From: Paraburkholderia agricolaris
GTDB lineage: Bacteria; Pseudomonadota; Gammaproteobacteria; Burkholderiales; Burkholderiaceae
Direction: 5' to 3'
NCBI RefSeq assembly: GCF_009455635.1
Contig: NZ_QPER01000001.1
Span: 3,658,001 to 3,722,000 of the forward strand
DNA length: 64,000 nucleotides
The first letter of the stretch is position 1; every line of letters starts with the position of its first letter. Of the stretch, positions 54,358-64,000 are shown one piece after another. Below the pieces are notes generated by a model. The model did not search any database. It had not been told where the DNA came from and was given only the letters and a program-made list of their open reading frames with translations. The position numbers and the translations under genes were made by a program.

Positions 54358-56496
54358 ATGTCAGCACCCGCCACCGATCTCTCCGCAGGCGCGCCGTCCG
54401 GCCGTCGCCAGATTCTCGTCACGTCGGCCCTTCCGTATGCGAACGGGCAAATCCATATTGGCCATCTGGTCGAATATATCCAGACGGACATCTGGGTCCG
54501 GACGTTGCGAATGCACGGGCACGAGGTCTACTACGTGGGCGCCGACGACACACACGGCACGCCGGTCATGCTGCGCGCGGAAAAGGAAGGTCTGACGCCC
54601 AAGCAGTTGATCGACCGCGTCTGGCAGGAACACAAGCGCGATTTCGACAGCTTCGGGATTTCGTTCGACAATTACTACTCGACCGATTCCGAAGAGAACC
54701 GCGTGCTGAGCGAATCGGTCTATCTGGCGCTCAAGGAAGCCGGCCTGATCGACGCCCGCGATATCGAACAGGCATACGACCCCGTCAAGGAAATGTTCCT
54801 GCCGGATCGCTTCATCAAGGGCGAATGCCCGAAGTGCGGCGCAAAGGATCAATACGGCGACAGCTGCGAAGTATGCGGTTCGACCTATCTGCCGACCGAA
54901 CTGATCAATCCGTATTCGGTCGTCTCCGGTGCCACGCCGATTCGTAAAACCTCGACGCATTACTTCTTCCGTCTGTCCGATCCGCGCTGTGAGAATTTCC
55001 TGCGCGCGTGGGTCAGTGGTCTGGCGCAGCCGGAAGCCACCAACAAGATGCGCGAATGGCTCGGCGACGCCGGCGAAGCCAAGCTCGCCGATTGGGATAT
55101 TTCGCGCGACGCTCCGTATTTCGGCTTCGAAATTCCCGGCGCGCCGGGCAAATATTTCTACGTGTGGCTGGACGCGCCGGTCGGCTATTACGCGAGCTTC
55201 AAGAACCTCGCTGACAAGCGCGGCCTCGACTTCGACGCGTGGATCCGCAAAGGCTCGACCGCCGAGCAGTACCACTTCATCGGCAAAGACATTCTGTATT
55301 TCCACACGCTGTTCTGGCCGGCCATGCTCGAATTCTCGGGCCACCGCACGCCGACCAACGTGTTCGCGCACGGCTTCCTGACGGTGGACGGCGCGAAGAT
55401 GTCGAAGTCGCGCGGCACGTTCATCACCGCGCAAAGCGTGATCGACACGGGCCTGAATCCGGAATGGCTGCGCTACTACTTTGCCGCCAAGCTGAACAGC
55501 ACGATGGAAGACCTCGACCTGAACCTCGACGACTTCCAGGCACGGGTGAATAGCGATCTGGTCGGCAAGTATGTGAACATCGCGAGCCGCGCCGCCGGTT
55601 TCCTGATCAAGCGTTTCGAGGGTCGTGTGCAGGACAGCGCGATGCACCATCCGCTGCTCGCCACGCTGCGCGCCGCCGTGCCGCAAATCGCCGCGAACTA
55701 CGAAGCGCGCGAGTACAACCGGGCGCTGCGCCAGACCATGGAACTGGCCGACGCGGTCAACGCGTACGTCGACACCGCCAAGCCGTGGGATCAGGCGAAA
55801 GACCCGGCCAATGCCGTCGCGCTGCACGAAACCTGCAGCGTGAGCATCGAGGCATTCCGTCTGCTGTCGCTGGCGCTCAAACCGGTGTTGCCGAAGCTGG
55901 CGGAGGCAGTCGAAGCCTTCCTCGGCATCGAGCCGCTGGTGTGGGCCGACGCGAACGTGCCGCTCTCTTCCACGCGCCCGATCAATGCGTACAAACACCT
56001 GATGACACGCGTCGATCCGAAGCAGATCGAGGCGCTCATCGCCGCCAATCGCGAGTCGCTGCAAGCCACGCCGGACGCTGCGGCAGCACCAGCGGACGCG
56101 AAGACCAAGTCGAAGGCCGCGAAAGCAGCCGCCGCCGAGAAGGACGAAACGCCCGGCATTATCTCGATCGACGACTTCGCCAAGATCGATCTGCGCATCG
56201 CGAAGATCGTCGACTGCAAGGCGGTGGAAGGCTCGGACAAACTGTTGCAGTTGACGCTCGACATCGGCGAAGAAAAGACGCGCAATGTGTTCTCGGGCAT
56301 CAAGTCGGCTTATCAGCCCGAGCAGTTGATCGGCAAGCTGACGGTCATGGTCGCGAATCTCGCCCCGCGCAAGATGAAGTTCGGCCTGTCCGAAGGGATG
56401 GTGCTGGCGGCCTCGGCTACTGACGAGAAAGCCGAACCGGGCCTCTATGTGCTCGAACCGGACAGCGGCGCGAAGCCGGGCATGCGCGTGAAGTAA
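54358..56496 (+). CDS. metG: Methionyl-tRNA synthetase
   Basis: The enzyme charges initiator and elongator tRNA-Met. The 712-residue protein has the class I HIGH motif (HIGH at 33-36 after ALPYANGQ), a zinc site (Cys157, Cys160, Cys170, Cys173), the KMSKS motif at 347-351, an anticodon-binding domain and a C-terminal EMAP/Trbp111-like tRNA-binding dimerisation domain (about 602-712; [15 protein letters not shown]), joined by an Ala/Lys-rich linker. The ATG at 54358 gives a 15-residue leader ahead of the Rossmann core. Transcribed alone, ending in a strong terminator. Confidence 0.97.
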   Translation: MSAPATDLSAGAPSGRRQILVTSALPYANGQIHIGHLVEYIQTDIWVRTLRMHGHEVYYVGADDTHGTPVMLRAEKEGLTPKQLIDRVWQEHKRDFDSFGISFDNYYSTDSEENRVLSESVYLALKEAGLIDARDIEQAYDPVKEMFLPDRFIKGECPKCGAKDQYGDSCEVCGSTYLPTELINPYSVVSGATPIRKTSTHYFFRLSDPRCENFLRAWVSGLAQPEATNKMREWLGDAGEAKLADWDISRDAPYFGFEIPGAPGKYFYVWLDAPVGYYASFKNLADKRGLDFDAWIRKGSTAEQYHFIGKDILYFHTLFWPAMLEFSGHRTPTNVFAHGFLTVDGAKMSKSRGTFITAQSVIDTGLNPEWLRYYFAAKLNSTMEDLDLNLDDFQARVNSDLVGKYVNIASRAAGFLIKRFEGRVQDSAMHHPLLATLRAAVPQIAANYEAREYNRALRQTMELADAVNAYVDTAKPWDQAKDPANAVALHETCSVSIEAFRLLSLALKPVLPKLAEAVEAFLGIEPLVWADANVPLSSTRPINAYKHLMTRVDPKQIEALIAANRESLQATPDAAAAPADAKTKSKAAKAAAAEKDETPGIISIDDFAKIDLRIAKIVDCKAVEGSDKLLQLTLDIGEEKTRNVFSGIKSAYQPEQLIGKLTVMVANLAPRKMKFGLSEGMVLAASATDEKAEPGLYVLEPDSGAKPGMRVK

Positions 56497-56525
56497 AGCG
56501 CGGCGTCTCGAACGCACAAGGCATC

Positions 56526-56565
56526 AACAAAAACGGCACGCTCTGAAAGGCGTGCCGTTTTTGTT
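56526..56565. terminator. Bidirectional terminator
   Basis: AACAAAAACGGCACGC and GCGTGCCGTTTTTGTT form a 16-bp stem around TCTGAAAG between convergent metG and tamB. Confidence 0.95.
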
Positions 56566-56616
56566 GTGCCGCGACGTTGCGCAGACCGCAGCCAGCGCCG
56601 TCACCCCATTACTCCA

Positions 56617-59600
56617 TTACCAGCGGATCCGATCGAAGCGCCGTGTGTAAAGCAGTTCGACGCCGTCGAACGTGCCGCCATAGGCCGCAACCGACCAATA
56701 GCGCGTAAGGTTCACCGTCGCCTTAATCGCATTGCTCGCCGACTGCAGGCCCTGCTCGTAGCCGACCACGAGCCACTCGTTGATGGCCTTCGACACCATC
56801 ACCACTTGAGGATCGGTCAGCCCGACCTCACTTCGCCCGATCGAAAATTCGTCGAGTCCGAAAGTCTGCGCGATCCGCTTGCCGCTCGCGCTGCCTAGCA
56901 ACGCGAGCGCCGTCGTCATAGTGCTTTGCTGACCGAGGTTATTACCCTGATCGGTGCCATGTCCAAACAGCAGCCATGAGAGCTTTTCGTTATCCGGTAC
57001 GGTCGGCTCCGACACCAGCTTCGCGACCGGGAACTGAACCGTGCCGGTGACCTGCACGCCCGCTTCAATCTGCTGATTGCGGCGCATGGCCAGGATGTTG
57101 ATGCCCGGATTGGCGACTGGCCCGTTGAACGTGAAGAAACCATTCTCGATGTTGAGCTTGCGGCCGAACGCGGTATAGGTCGACCCCTGTGTCACGCGGA
57201 CATTGCCGACCGCGCGCAACGGCAGGTTCGGCGCGCTCATCGCGGTGATCGTGCCGGTCAGGCCGAGGTCTGCGCCCATGCCGCGGAACCGGAAGCTGTT
57301 GCCCAGGCTGATGTCGATATTGGCGCGTGGCGCGAACGGCCCGATCGGCTTGTTGGTCCCCTCAACCGGCGGCGGTTTCTCGCCGGCCACCGTGCCGTCG
57401 GGGCGGACGATCACGACGTCGTCGCCCAGCTTCGGCGCGGACTGCTCCGGCATATCGAACAGCGCGTGATCGACCACGAATTTGCCGTTGATCGCCATGC
57501 CGCCCTGCGCGCCGGCATTCGCGACGCTCGCGCTGCCCGACAAAGACAGATTGCGGTCCGGCGCCGCGAACAACTCCAGCTTATCCGCCACGATGCTCGC
57601 GGACAGATCCGGCTCGGCGCCATCCAGACGCACGCGGCCGGTGGCGCGCAAGGTGCCGCTCGCGCCATGAAACTCGACCTGCTGGAAGTCCACCAGATTT
57701 TGCGAGAGCGCGATGCGCACCACCCCATCCTTCAACTGCACGCCCTGGTCGACCATCGTCGCCGACAAACCGTCGCCGAGCAGCGACCCCGTCAGGTTCG
57801 GCTTGGCGACCGTGCCGCCGAGCGCGAGTTTCAGCGCGAGATGGCCGTCGAGCAGATAGCTCGGGCCGAACAGGCCGCCGGTCGTTTTCAGCGACGGCAC
57901 GTTCGCGTTCACATTGCCGGTTAGCGCGCCCTCTTCGTTGACACTCAAAAAGCCGTCGCGCATCACAAGCGTGGTGTGGGCGTCGGCGTCGATCACGCCG
58001 ATCCGGCTCGCCTGCGCATGGACCGTGGCATTCAGCCGGTTGCCGCCACTGAACTCGGCCCGGGCGACCATATCCGTGATACCCAGCGAGGCCAAACCTC
58101 GGCCGATTTCGACCGTGACGTCGCCGCCGCGGCGCTTCAACTGGACGTGACCGCTCGCAGTGCTGCCGAGCGCGAAGTCCCAGTCGCCGTCGAACACCAG
58201 ATCGGTTTTGACCGCCGGTGGCGCGCCGGTGATCTCGCGCCGCAGATCCTGCAGGCGTGCCAGCGAAATGTCGGTCAAGCTGCCCGTGGACTGGATCTTG
58301 CCGTGGTCGAACGCGAACGACTTGAGGCTCAGCACCGCGCCTTCGATCGTGAGACGTGTCGCGCCAAGCGTCAGGCGGCTGGGCCCGGCGCTGACGGCGA
58401 GCGGCGACTCGAGGTTCAACGCCGGTGTGCCGCGATTCTGCAGACGGGTCACGGTGCCATCCCAGCGCGTGCCTTCGCGTGCTTCGGTCAGTTTGCCGTT
58501 GGCCGCGAGCGTCAGGTCAAGTGGACGGTCTTGCAGCTTGCCGGTGGCCGCCGCCTCCAGCGTATGGTTGGCACGCGTGCCGGACAGCCGTGCCGTCAGC
58601 GTGGTCAGATCGACGCCGCCGGCGCTGAGGTTGCGCGCGTCGGTCGTGAAAACCAGCGCGCCGTTCGCGCCGTCGCGCAGTTCGGCATGACCTTCCGCAT
58701 GGCCGATGCGGTTACTGCTGAACACCACGCTGTCTGCCTTGTAGTTCAGCACGACATTCGGATGCGCGAACGAGCCGGTAACGTCGCCATCCGCGGCAAT
58801 CAGGCCGGCAAGGCCGAAACCGAGGCGCTCGAGTTCCGGCGCGTCGATACGGAAACGCAGCCGGTCGCCGCTGGCACCGAAGCTGCCTTGCAAGTCCACC
58901 TGATTGCCCGCCACCGAGAGATTCGCGCGACTCGGCAGAATCCGCGAGCCGGCTAGCTGGACCACACCGCCGCCCGTCAACGGCAAACCATCGTAGACGC
59001 TCGGGCCGAGTTTGAATTCGGCCTTGGTGGTGAATACCGGGCCGAGCACACCGGCCGCGGTGAGCGTGCCGTTCACGCGCGCCTCGATCTTGCGGGCCGG
59101 CGGCGCGGCGCGCCTGGGCGGCGGCGACGCTTTGCTCCGTTGCATCACCTCGGTCCGCACTGCGGCCTTCGCGGTGTTCTTGACCGCGGCGGCGGCTTTG
59201 TCGGCGGGGGCCGCGCTTTTCGCCCCGGCTGTGCTGCCCGCTTGCGCCGCACCTTGCGCGGGCACCCTGGTTTTGGCGTTGGCCGCTGCGGATGCCGGGC
59301 CCGTCACCGGCGTGCGCGAAGGCATCTGCGAAGTCAGCGTCAACGGATCGAAATCGGTCAACTGCGCTTTCAGGTTGTAGGTCGAATTCGCGTCGTGCTT
59401 GAGTGCGCCGGACAGATCGATGCGGCCTTTGCCCGAAGTGACGCGCACGTCGTTGAAGCTGATGCGCGCGGGGTCGAAGGTCACCTTGCCTTGTGCGCGC
59501 AAACCGGCTTTCGGATCAGCGAGATCGATGGTCAGGCTCTGTATGTCGTCGTTCAGACGGAAACCGATCGGGCCGGAAAGCTGGGTGGGCCGCACGGTCG

Positions 59601-60948
59601 CTTCGAGCGCGTTCAGGTCGAGCCCGGCGACTTGCAGATCGAACTGGCCGCGCTTGCCGGTCAGCGTGCCGCCGCCAGTGAGCGTGGCGCTCTTTACCAG
59701 CCGCACGTTCAGGTTCGAGATGCGCTGTGCCTGAGCGTCGAGGTGCACGTCAGCCTGTGCATCGATCAAAGGCAACAGGTTCTGGTCGATCGCACCCGGC
59801 TTGGCGTTGAAGATCGAGACATGGCCCGCGACAGCGAAACCCGCGGCGCCGGAAGCGCCGGCGGGTTTCGCCGCAGTTGCCGCAGTTGTGGCACTTGCAG
59901 CACTTACCGCGTTGACCGTACTTGCCGCGCTGGCGCCGCTTACCCCGCTGGCCGCAGCCAACGTCGCCGCACCTGCTGCGCCCTGACCCACCGGCTGCAG
60001 TTCAGCGCGCACCGCCAGATCCGCCAGCGGCGCGCCCGGCGCAAACGCCTGCGGATTGACGTGATCGAAAGTCAGCGTGGCGCGTTGCAACGGCACGTCG
60101 CTGAACGGCGTCGCCTCGACGCGGGCATGGCCAGCGAGCTTCATGCCGCTGGCATCGAGTTCGGCGATGAGATTTTCCAGCGAGCCGCTCAAATGGCCGC
60201 CCACCTGAACCGCTTCGTTGTTGACCTTGCCTGAATAGCCGACATCGCCGGTCAGCGGAAACGGCCGTGCCCCGTCGAGCTTCGCCGCCGCCGTCACCGC
60301 GCCGAACGGCGTGTCGAGCCGCTCGATGGCCGCCTCGTGGTGACGGCCATCGCTGCGGCCATGGAACATGAAACGGGAGAACTCGGTCGTCGACCCGCCC
60401 TCGCGCAACAGCAGTTTGTCGACCTGCACGTCGCGCACTTCGAGTTGCATCGGCAAGCTCAGGTCTTTCGGCAATTCCAGCGGTCCGCTGCTCGACGACG
60501 ACGAGCCGACACGGGCGTCGATCGTCCCGACGTGCAGATAGTCGATTGTGAAGCGCCAAGGTTGGTGCGTGAGGCCCCAGCGCCCGGCCACGCGGTCGAT
60601 CTGGATATCGGTGCCGCTGCCGTCGAGACTGCGCCAGCGCACTTGCCGGAGTTGGACGCCGCTGGCAATGGTGCCGCTCTCGAGCGTGCCGGTCAGCTTG
60701 CCGCCCAGCAGTTTGACGGCCGCCTGCCACGCGTAAGCCGTGCCGCGCTCGGTTGTCAGCGCGCCATACAGCAGGCCGATTGCCACCGCGACCAGCAGCA
60801 CCAGCACGGCAACCGTCCACGCCAGCGTTTTCAGCAGCCACCGGCCGCGACGCCGCTCAGGCGGCGGCGCGTCGGGCGAAGGCTGCGATCCGGGCGGATG
60901 AGCGCCCGGCGGCTGCGCAGATGGTTGGGCGGTGGCGTCCGTGGTCAT
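56617..60948 (-). CDS. tamB: Translocation and assembly module protein TamB
   Basis: TamB spans the periplasm from the inner membrane to TamA and helps move lipids or assemble outer-membrane proteins. The 1443-residue protein has a Pro-rich cytoplasmic N-terminus, one membrane anchor (about residues 40-60; LKTLAWTVAVLVLLVAVAIG), a long repetitive beta-helical groove and the C-terminal DUF490 domain (about 1090-1443; IAMRRNQQIEAGVQVTG-like region, then VPDNEKLSWLLFGHG). An Ala/Thr/Ser-rich insert (about residues 313-365) and another at 555-620 are lower complexity and may be linkers. It lies 28 bp downstream of tamA. Confidence 0.95.
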   Translation of the reverse strand: MTTDATAQPSAQPPGAHPPGSQPSPDAPPPERRRGRWLLKTLAWTVAVLVLLVAVAIGLLYGALTTERGTAYAWQAAVKLLGGKLTGTLESGTIASGVQLRQVRWRSLDGSGTDIQIDRVAGRWGLTHQPWRFTIDYLHVGTIDARVGSSSSSSGPLELPKDLSLPMQLEVRDVQVDKLLLREGGSTTEFSRFMFHGRSDGRHHEAAIERLDTPFGAVTAAAKLDGARPFPLTGDVGYSGKVNNEAVQVGGHLSGSLENLIAELDASGMKLAGHARVEATPFSDVPLQRATLTFDHVNPQAFAPGAPLADLAVRAELQPVGQGAAGAATLAAASGVSGASAASTVNAVSAASATTAATAAKPAGASGAAGFAVAGHVSIFNAKPGAIDQNLLPLIDAQADVHLDAQAQRISNLNVRLVKSATLTGGGTLTGKRGQFDLQVAGLDLNALEATVRPTQLSGPIGFRLNDDIQSLTIDLADPKAGLRAQGKVTFDPARISFNDVRVTSGKGRIDLSGALKHDANSTYNLKAQLTDFDPLTLTSQMPSRTPVTGPASAAANAKTRVPAQGAAQAGSTAGAKSAAPADKAAAAVKNTAKAAVRTEVMQRSKASPPPRRAAPPARKIEARVNGTLTAAGVLGPVFTTKAEFKLGPSVYDGLPLTGGGVVQLAGSRILPSRANLSVAGNQVDLQGSFGASGDRLRFRIDAPELERLGFGLAGLIAADGDVTGSFAHPNVVLNYKADSVVFSSNRIGHAEGHAELRDGANGALVFTTDARNLSAGGVDLTTLTARLSGTRANHTLEAAATGKLQDRPLDLTLAANGKLTEAREGTRWDGTVTRLQNRGTPALNLESPLAVSAGPSRLTLGATRLTIEGAVLSLKSFAFDHGKIQSTGSLTDISLARLQDLRREITGAPPAVKTDLVFDGDWDFALGSTASGHVQLKRRGGDVTVEIGRGLASLGITDMVARAEFSGGNRLNATVHAQASRIGVIDADAHTTLVMRDGFLSVNEEGALTGNVNANVPSLKTTGGLFGPSYLLDGHLALKLALGGTVAKPNLTGSLLGDGLSATMVDQGVQLKDGVVRIALSQNLVDFQQVEFHGASGTLRATGRVRLDGAEPDLSASIVADKLELFAAPDRNLSLSGSASVANAGAQGGMAINGKFVVDHALFDMPEQSAPKLGDDVVIVRPDGTVAGEKPPPVEGTNKPIGPFAPRANIDISLGNSFRFRGMGADLGLTGTITAMSAPNLPLRAVGNVRVTQGSTYTAFGRKLNIENGFFTFNGPVANPGINILAMRRNQQIEAGVQVTGTVQFPVAKLVSEPTVPDNEKLSWLLFGHGTDQGNNLGQQSTMTTALALLGSASGKRIAQTFGLDEFSIGRSEVGLTDPQVVMVSKAINEWLVVGYEQGLQSASNAIKATVNLTRYWSVAAYGGTFDGVELLYTRRFDRIRW

Positions 60949-60976
60949 GCGTGGATCATGTAGAAGCAGGTTTCCA

Positions 60977-62746
60977 TCAGAAGGCGATGCCGAGAGTCAG
61001 GTACGGCCGCACACTCCGGTTGCGGATCCCATAGGCGACGTCGACATTGACCGGACCAACCGGGCTGCGCCAGCGCGCGCCGACCCCGACACCGGGATAA
61101 AAGACTTTCTCGCCCCACGTATCGGTGGCGGTGCCGATGTCGAAAAAGACGGCCGCACCCCAGTCGTGAGTGAACCAGTGCTGATACTCGGTCGACGCCG
61201 TCACGAGATACTTGGTGGGCAGCACGGAACCGTCGACGCTGTTACCGATGCTCTGATAGCTGTAGCCACGGATCGAATTCGAGCCGCCCGCGCGGAACAG
61301 CAGCGAAGCCGGAATCCCGCTCGAACTGCCGCTCGTGAACACGCCGCCGAGTTCGGCCCGAAACAGCACGAGGTCGTCCCGGCCGATCGGCAGGTATTGC
61401 TGGCCGCGGGCGTAGCCGCGCGCGAAGGTCTGGTCGGTCAGCACGCCTTTGACCGCAAAACCCGCTTCGACGTGAATCAGGTTGCCCGAACGCGGGAACA
61501 ACGGATCGTCCGTATTGCGGCGGGTCCACGACCATGACGGCACCAGCGCGCGGCTGGTCGTCGGTGCAATCGCGTTCTGATCGAGCCGATCCTGGTAATA
61601 GAGGATCGCGTAGTTGTAGTCGATGAATTGCGACGTACGGGCGCGCTGCACGCCGCCGCGGATACTGTAGATGCGGGTATCGGACACGTCGGTCGTGGTG
61701 TAGGAAGCCAGCACGCCATTGGTCCAGGCGCGCGGCCCTGGCGGCATCGCGAGCTGAATTTGCCCGTACTGCTGGATCTGGTCGATGCGGCCGTCGACCG
61801 TGAACGGCCACGCTTTGCCGAACGTGTCGAGATAGGAATACGAACCCTGAATCAGCGGGCCGTTATCGGTCGAATAACCGACCCCGCCACGGATACTGTT
61901 GTACGGATATTCCGAGACTTTCACGTGCACAGGCGTATCGACCGGCTTGGCCGGATCGCTATCCACGTCGATCGCAACGCTCGCGTAGTACGGCGTGTTT
62001 TGCAACTGCCGCTGCAATTCGGCGACACGCTGCACGTCGTAGATATCGCCGGCCGAAATCGGGTTCACATTGTCGACGATCTGTTCCGGATAGCGCCGCG
62101 TGCCGGATACGTCGAGCTTGCCCATTGTGAAGGTCGGGCCGCTGTCGAACGTCACCGACAATTTCGCTTCGTGCGTGCGCGGGTCGATCCGCGCTTCGGA
62201 GTGGTAAATCTTCGCACCCAGGTAGCGGCGCGCCTGCAAGGCCTTGAGCGAGGCGTTTTTTGCGTCGTCCCAGTCGCTTTGCGAAAACGGATCGCCTTCG
62301 TGTAGTGAAAACGCGAAGCGCGTGGCGTTTTCCTGCGCCGGGTCTTCGGTCAGCACCGGCCCGCGAAACGACAGCGCAATCGACGTAATGAGGGTTTGCG
62401 GGCCGGGATCGACGCTCACGGTCACGCGCTTCTGGTCGTCGACGGTTCGCACGTCGGTCCGGACGACCGGCGTGAAATAACCCTGCGTGGCGGCCAGATC
62501 GCGCACCTGCTGGGGCGTGGCGGTAATCAGAAATTCGAACTGGTCGTCGCTGATGTCGGGACGCTTGGCGAAGCGCGCCACGTCCAGGTGCGCTTCGAGC
62601 AGCTTGCGCAACGAGCGCGGCGTGGCTTCGATATCGACCTTGTAGCTGGCGGCCGGGCGCCGCGCCGCATGCGCGTCGAGCGCGACCAGCATGAGGATGA
62701 CGATGCCGAACGCCAGCCACGCGCGCAGCCCGCGCCGATTGGGCAT
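60977..62746 (-). CDS. tamA: Outer-membrane assembly protein TamA (BamA/Omp85 family)
   Basis: TamA is an outer-membrane barrel working with TamB. The 589-residue protein has a signal peptide (about residues 8-28; LAFGIVILMLVALDAHA), three POTRA domains (about 30-275) and a 16-strand Omp85 barrel (about 285-589; GGVGYSTDNGPLIQGSYSY, then FRAGGSNSIRGYSYQSIG with the R-G-Y motif, ending YLTLGIAF with the C-terminal Phe). The start MPNRRGLRAW is chosen as the one before the signal. A further 157 upstream codons remain open but look like GC-rich non-coding DNA. Confidence 0.93.
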   Translation of the reverse strand: MPNRRGLRAWLAFGIVILMLVALDAHAARRPAASYKVDIEATPRSLRKLLEAHLDVARFAKRPDISDDQFEFLITATPQQVRDLAATQGYFTPVVRTDVRTVDDQKRVTVSVDPGPQTLITSIALSFRGPVLTEDPAQENATRFAFSLHEGDPFSQSDWDDAKNASLKALQARRYLGAKIYHSEARIDPRTHEAKLSVTFDSGPTFTMGKLDVSGTRRYPEQIVDNVNPISAGDIYDVQRVAELQRQLQNTPYYASVAIDVDSDPAKPVDTPVHVKVSEYPYNSIRGGVGYSTDNGPLIQGSYSYLDTFGKAWPFTVDGRIDQIQQYGQIQLAMPPGPRAWTNGVLASYTTTDVSDTRIYSIRGGVQRARTSQFIDYNYAILYYQDRLDQNAIAPTTSRALVPSWSWTRRNTDDPLFPRSGNLIHVEAGFAVKGVLTDQTFARGYARGQQYLPIGRDDLVLFRAELGGVFTSGSSSGIPASLLFRAGGSNSIRGYSYQSIGNSVDGSVLPTKYLVTASTEYQHWFTHDWGAAVFFDIGTATDTWGEKVFYPGVGVGARWRSPVGPVNVDVAYGIRNRSVRPYLTLGIAF

Positions 62747-63229
62747 CGGATGCCCGGGTTCGCCGCCGGTTTTGCCGCGCCGCAGACGCGGCTCTTCGAT
62801 CGCACACCCCGTCAAACGGGACCTCCGGCCGTGGTTGATGAATTCTGTCGCTTGGGCGCGCCGCGGCGGCCGAAGCTCGCTATTTGACCACATCGGCGCA
62901 GCCGCGCCATCTCTAAAAGGCTGTTTGCAGCATGTGGTGCGGCGCGCCTTTCGCGCCGACACACCGTGCTCCAGGCGACATCGGTTGCCGATGCGCACCC
63001 ACACGCGCAGGCCGGATTTCCGCGCCGCCCTGCCCGCCATGCGCCCGCCTTTGACGCGTCGCAGCAGCATGGGTTCCGGGCGATTTTGCAGGCCGGCCGC
63101 CGCCTTCGCCACCGTTTTTCGACCGCGCGCGGCGCATGCGGTAAAATTGTGGAATAGCAGCGATGCCGTGCGGGTTTCCGCCTGTTCCCGCCTGGCAGCC
63201 GCCATTCCCCCAATCACGGACGTCTAGCC
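62747..63229. other. Divergent region tamA / DUF3460
   Basis: This 483-bp GC-rich stretch has open frames on both strands without domain or codon support. A sigma-70-like pair TTCGAC (63118-63123), 18 bp, TAAAAT (63142-63147) is a plausible promoter for the DUF3460-scpA operon. Confidence 0.45.
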
Positions 63230-63415
63230 ATGTATCAATCGGACATCACCCAGTTCCTGAACCAGCTCAAGCAACAAAAACCGAATCTGGAAGCTGAGCA
63301 GCGCCGTGGCCGGTCGCTGCTGTGGGACAAACAGCCGATCGACCTCGATGAACGCGCCGAGCAGAAAGCCTCGCGCGTAGAGCAGACGCCTTACTCGTAC
63401 TATCAAAACTTCTAA
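63230..63415 (+). CDS. DUF3460 family small protein
   Basis: This 61-residue cytoplasmic protein (MYQSDITQFLNQLKQQKPNL...) is a member of DUF3460, a betaproteobacterial family found just before scpA. It is rich in Gln, Arg and Glu, ends in YSYYQNF and has no signal or membrane segment. Function unknown; the conserved position before the condensin genes suggests co-expression with them. The stop codon is 4 bp before the scpA GTG. Confidence 0.9.
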   Translation: MYQSDITQFLNQLKQQKPNLEAEQRRGRSLLWDKQPIDLDERAEQKASRVEQTPYSYYQNF

Positions 63416-63419
63416 GCGC

Positions 63420-64000
63420 GTGAGTCACGCCGACGAGGCAAAGGGCGTCGATTCGGCGCCCGACGCCGCGCTTGCCGCGCCCGCCACCGATTCGACGCCG
63501 GACACAGTTGACGGCATCGCTTTTGCACGCCTGTACGGCGAGCCGCTCTTCAAGCTGCCGACGGATCTGTACATTCCGCCGGATGCGCTCGAGGTGTTCC
63601 TCGAAACGTTCGAAGGCCCGCTGGATCTGTTGCTGTACCTGATCCGCAAGCAGAACTTCAACGTGCTCGATATCCCGATGGCGGACGTCACGGTCCAATA
63701 CCTCGGCTACGTCGATCAGTTGCGCCAGACCAATCTCGAACTCGCCTCCGAGTATCTGCTGATGGCCGCGATGCTGATCGAGATCAAGTCACGCATGCTG
63801 TTGCCGGTGAAAAAGGCCGATAGCGGCGACGAAGCAGAGGATCCGCGTGCGGAACTGGTGCGCCGCCTGCTTGAATACGAGCAGATGAAACTCGCCGCCC
63901 AGCGCATCGACCATCTGCCGCAGCTTGGCCGCGATTTCCTGCGCGCCGAGGTGTACATCGAACAAAGCATCACGCCGCGCTTTCCGGACGTGGATAGCGA
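63420..64000 (+). CDS. scpA: Segregation and condensation protein A (partial)
   Basis: ScpA is the kleisin that joins SMC (or MukB-type) condensin with ScpB for chromosome segregation. About 193 residues are visible before the window ends. After a low-complexity N-terminal stretch, the kleisin core begins ALEVFLETFEGPLDLLLYLIRKQNFNVLDIP, typical of the family, and continues through SEYLLMAAMLIEIKSRMLLP. The start is GTG at 63420, 4 bp after the DUF3460 stop codon. The rest lies outside the window. Confidence 0.94.
   Translation, partial: MSHADEAKGVDSAPDAALAAPATDSTPDTVDGIAFARLYGEPLFKLPTDLYIPPDALEVFLETFEGPLDLLLYLIRKQNFNVLDIPMADVTVQYLGYVDQLRQTNLELASEYLLMAAMLIEIKSRMLLPVKKADSGDEAEDPRAELVRRLLEYEQMKLAAQRIDHLPQLGRDFLRAEVYIEQSITPRFPDVDS

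Noticed and set aside
54361..56517. 718-codon open frame opposite metG
   Set aside because: It is a GC-driven antisense shadow of an undoubted gene, with His/Arg-rich composition and no domain.
62747..63217. Upstream open frame adding 157 residues to TamA
   Set aside because: It has Arg/Cys-rich, non-family sequence, and the real signal peptide begins at 62746; openness is explained by high GC.

Overview
The window reads as chromosomal DNA of a Burkholderiaceae betaproteobacterium, most likely Paraburkholderia. The grounds are the high-GC codon use, gene orders typical of that group (serS-rarA-lolA-ftsK, DUF3460-scpA, minC-minD), a glucokinase fused to an RpiR regulator, and betaproteobacterial family proteins such as the DUF3460 protein. 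Family and function calls rest on recognising sequence motifs by eye; no database was searched.

Layout. 1-3400: cell-division regulators minD (cut by the window edge) and minC, a GNAT acetyltransferase and a methionine aminopeptidase. 3820-6224: a Tat-type ferritin-like protein followed by an Nramp/MntH metal transporter. 6235-10131: a tight four-gene lipid operon (FAD oxidoreductase, DUF1365, cyclopropane-synthase-like methyltransferase, chalcone-isomerase-like protein). 10387-14400: an accessory stretch with an unusual solute-binding/LysM fusion next to a membrane coiled-coil protein, a RidA-like protein and an alpha/beta hydrolase. 14855-26408: tRNA-Ser(CGA), serS, rarA, then an NCS1 permease, a ureohydrolase and a LysR regulator sitting between rarA and lolA, then lolA, ftsK and trxB. 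26589-27981: an Smr-domain protein and a TRIC-type membrane protein. 28091-32926: flagellar filament genes fliD and fliC and an isolated hook-protein gene, with a clear sigma-28 promoter for fliC and a shared upstream element for the other two. 33281-34970: a GST and a LysR regulator.

35102-44367 is a glucose-utilisation locus. A four-gene ABC importer on the minus strand diverges from zwf, pgl and the glk-rpiR fusion on the plus strand. A 19-bp palindrome of the HexR type lies ahead of zwf, so the regulator encoded at the end of the cluster probably controls its own operon. Imported glucose would be phosphorylated by Glk, oxidised by Zwf and hydrolysed by Pgl to 6-phosphogluconate.

44443-46247 holds a large noncoding fold-back repeat. 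It is interrupted, exactly at the tip of one of its hairpins, by a complete IS481-family element with 52-bp terminal repeats. 46330-52954: a bestrophin-like channel, an LprI-like secreted protein, a large basic amino-acid decarboxylase, dCTP deaminase, a Cu/Zn-SOD-like lipoprotein lacking most metal ligands, and the Mrp/ApbC Fe-S carrier. 53286-64000: an OmpA-family lipoprotein, metG, the tamA-tamB outer-membrane assembly pair, a DUF3460 protein and the start of scpA.

No CRISPR array, prophage or rRNA operon was seen. The most unusual items are the fold-back repeat with its IS, the four-copy inverted motif ahead of the NCS1 permease, the solute-binding/LysM plus coiled-coil pair, the lipid operon whose methyltransferase lacks cyclopropane-synthase ligands, and the SOD-like pseudoenzyme.
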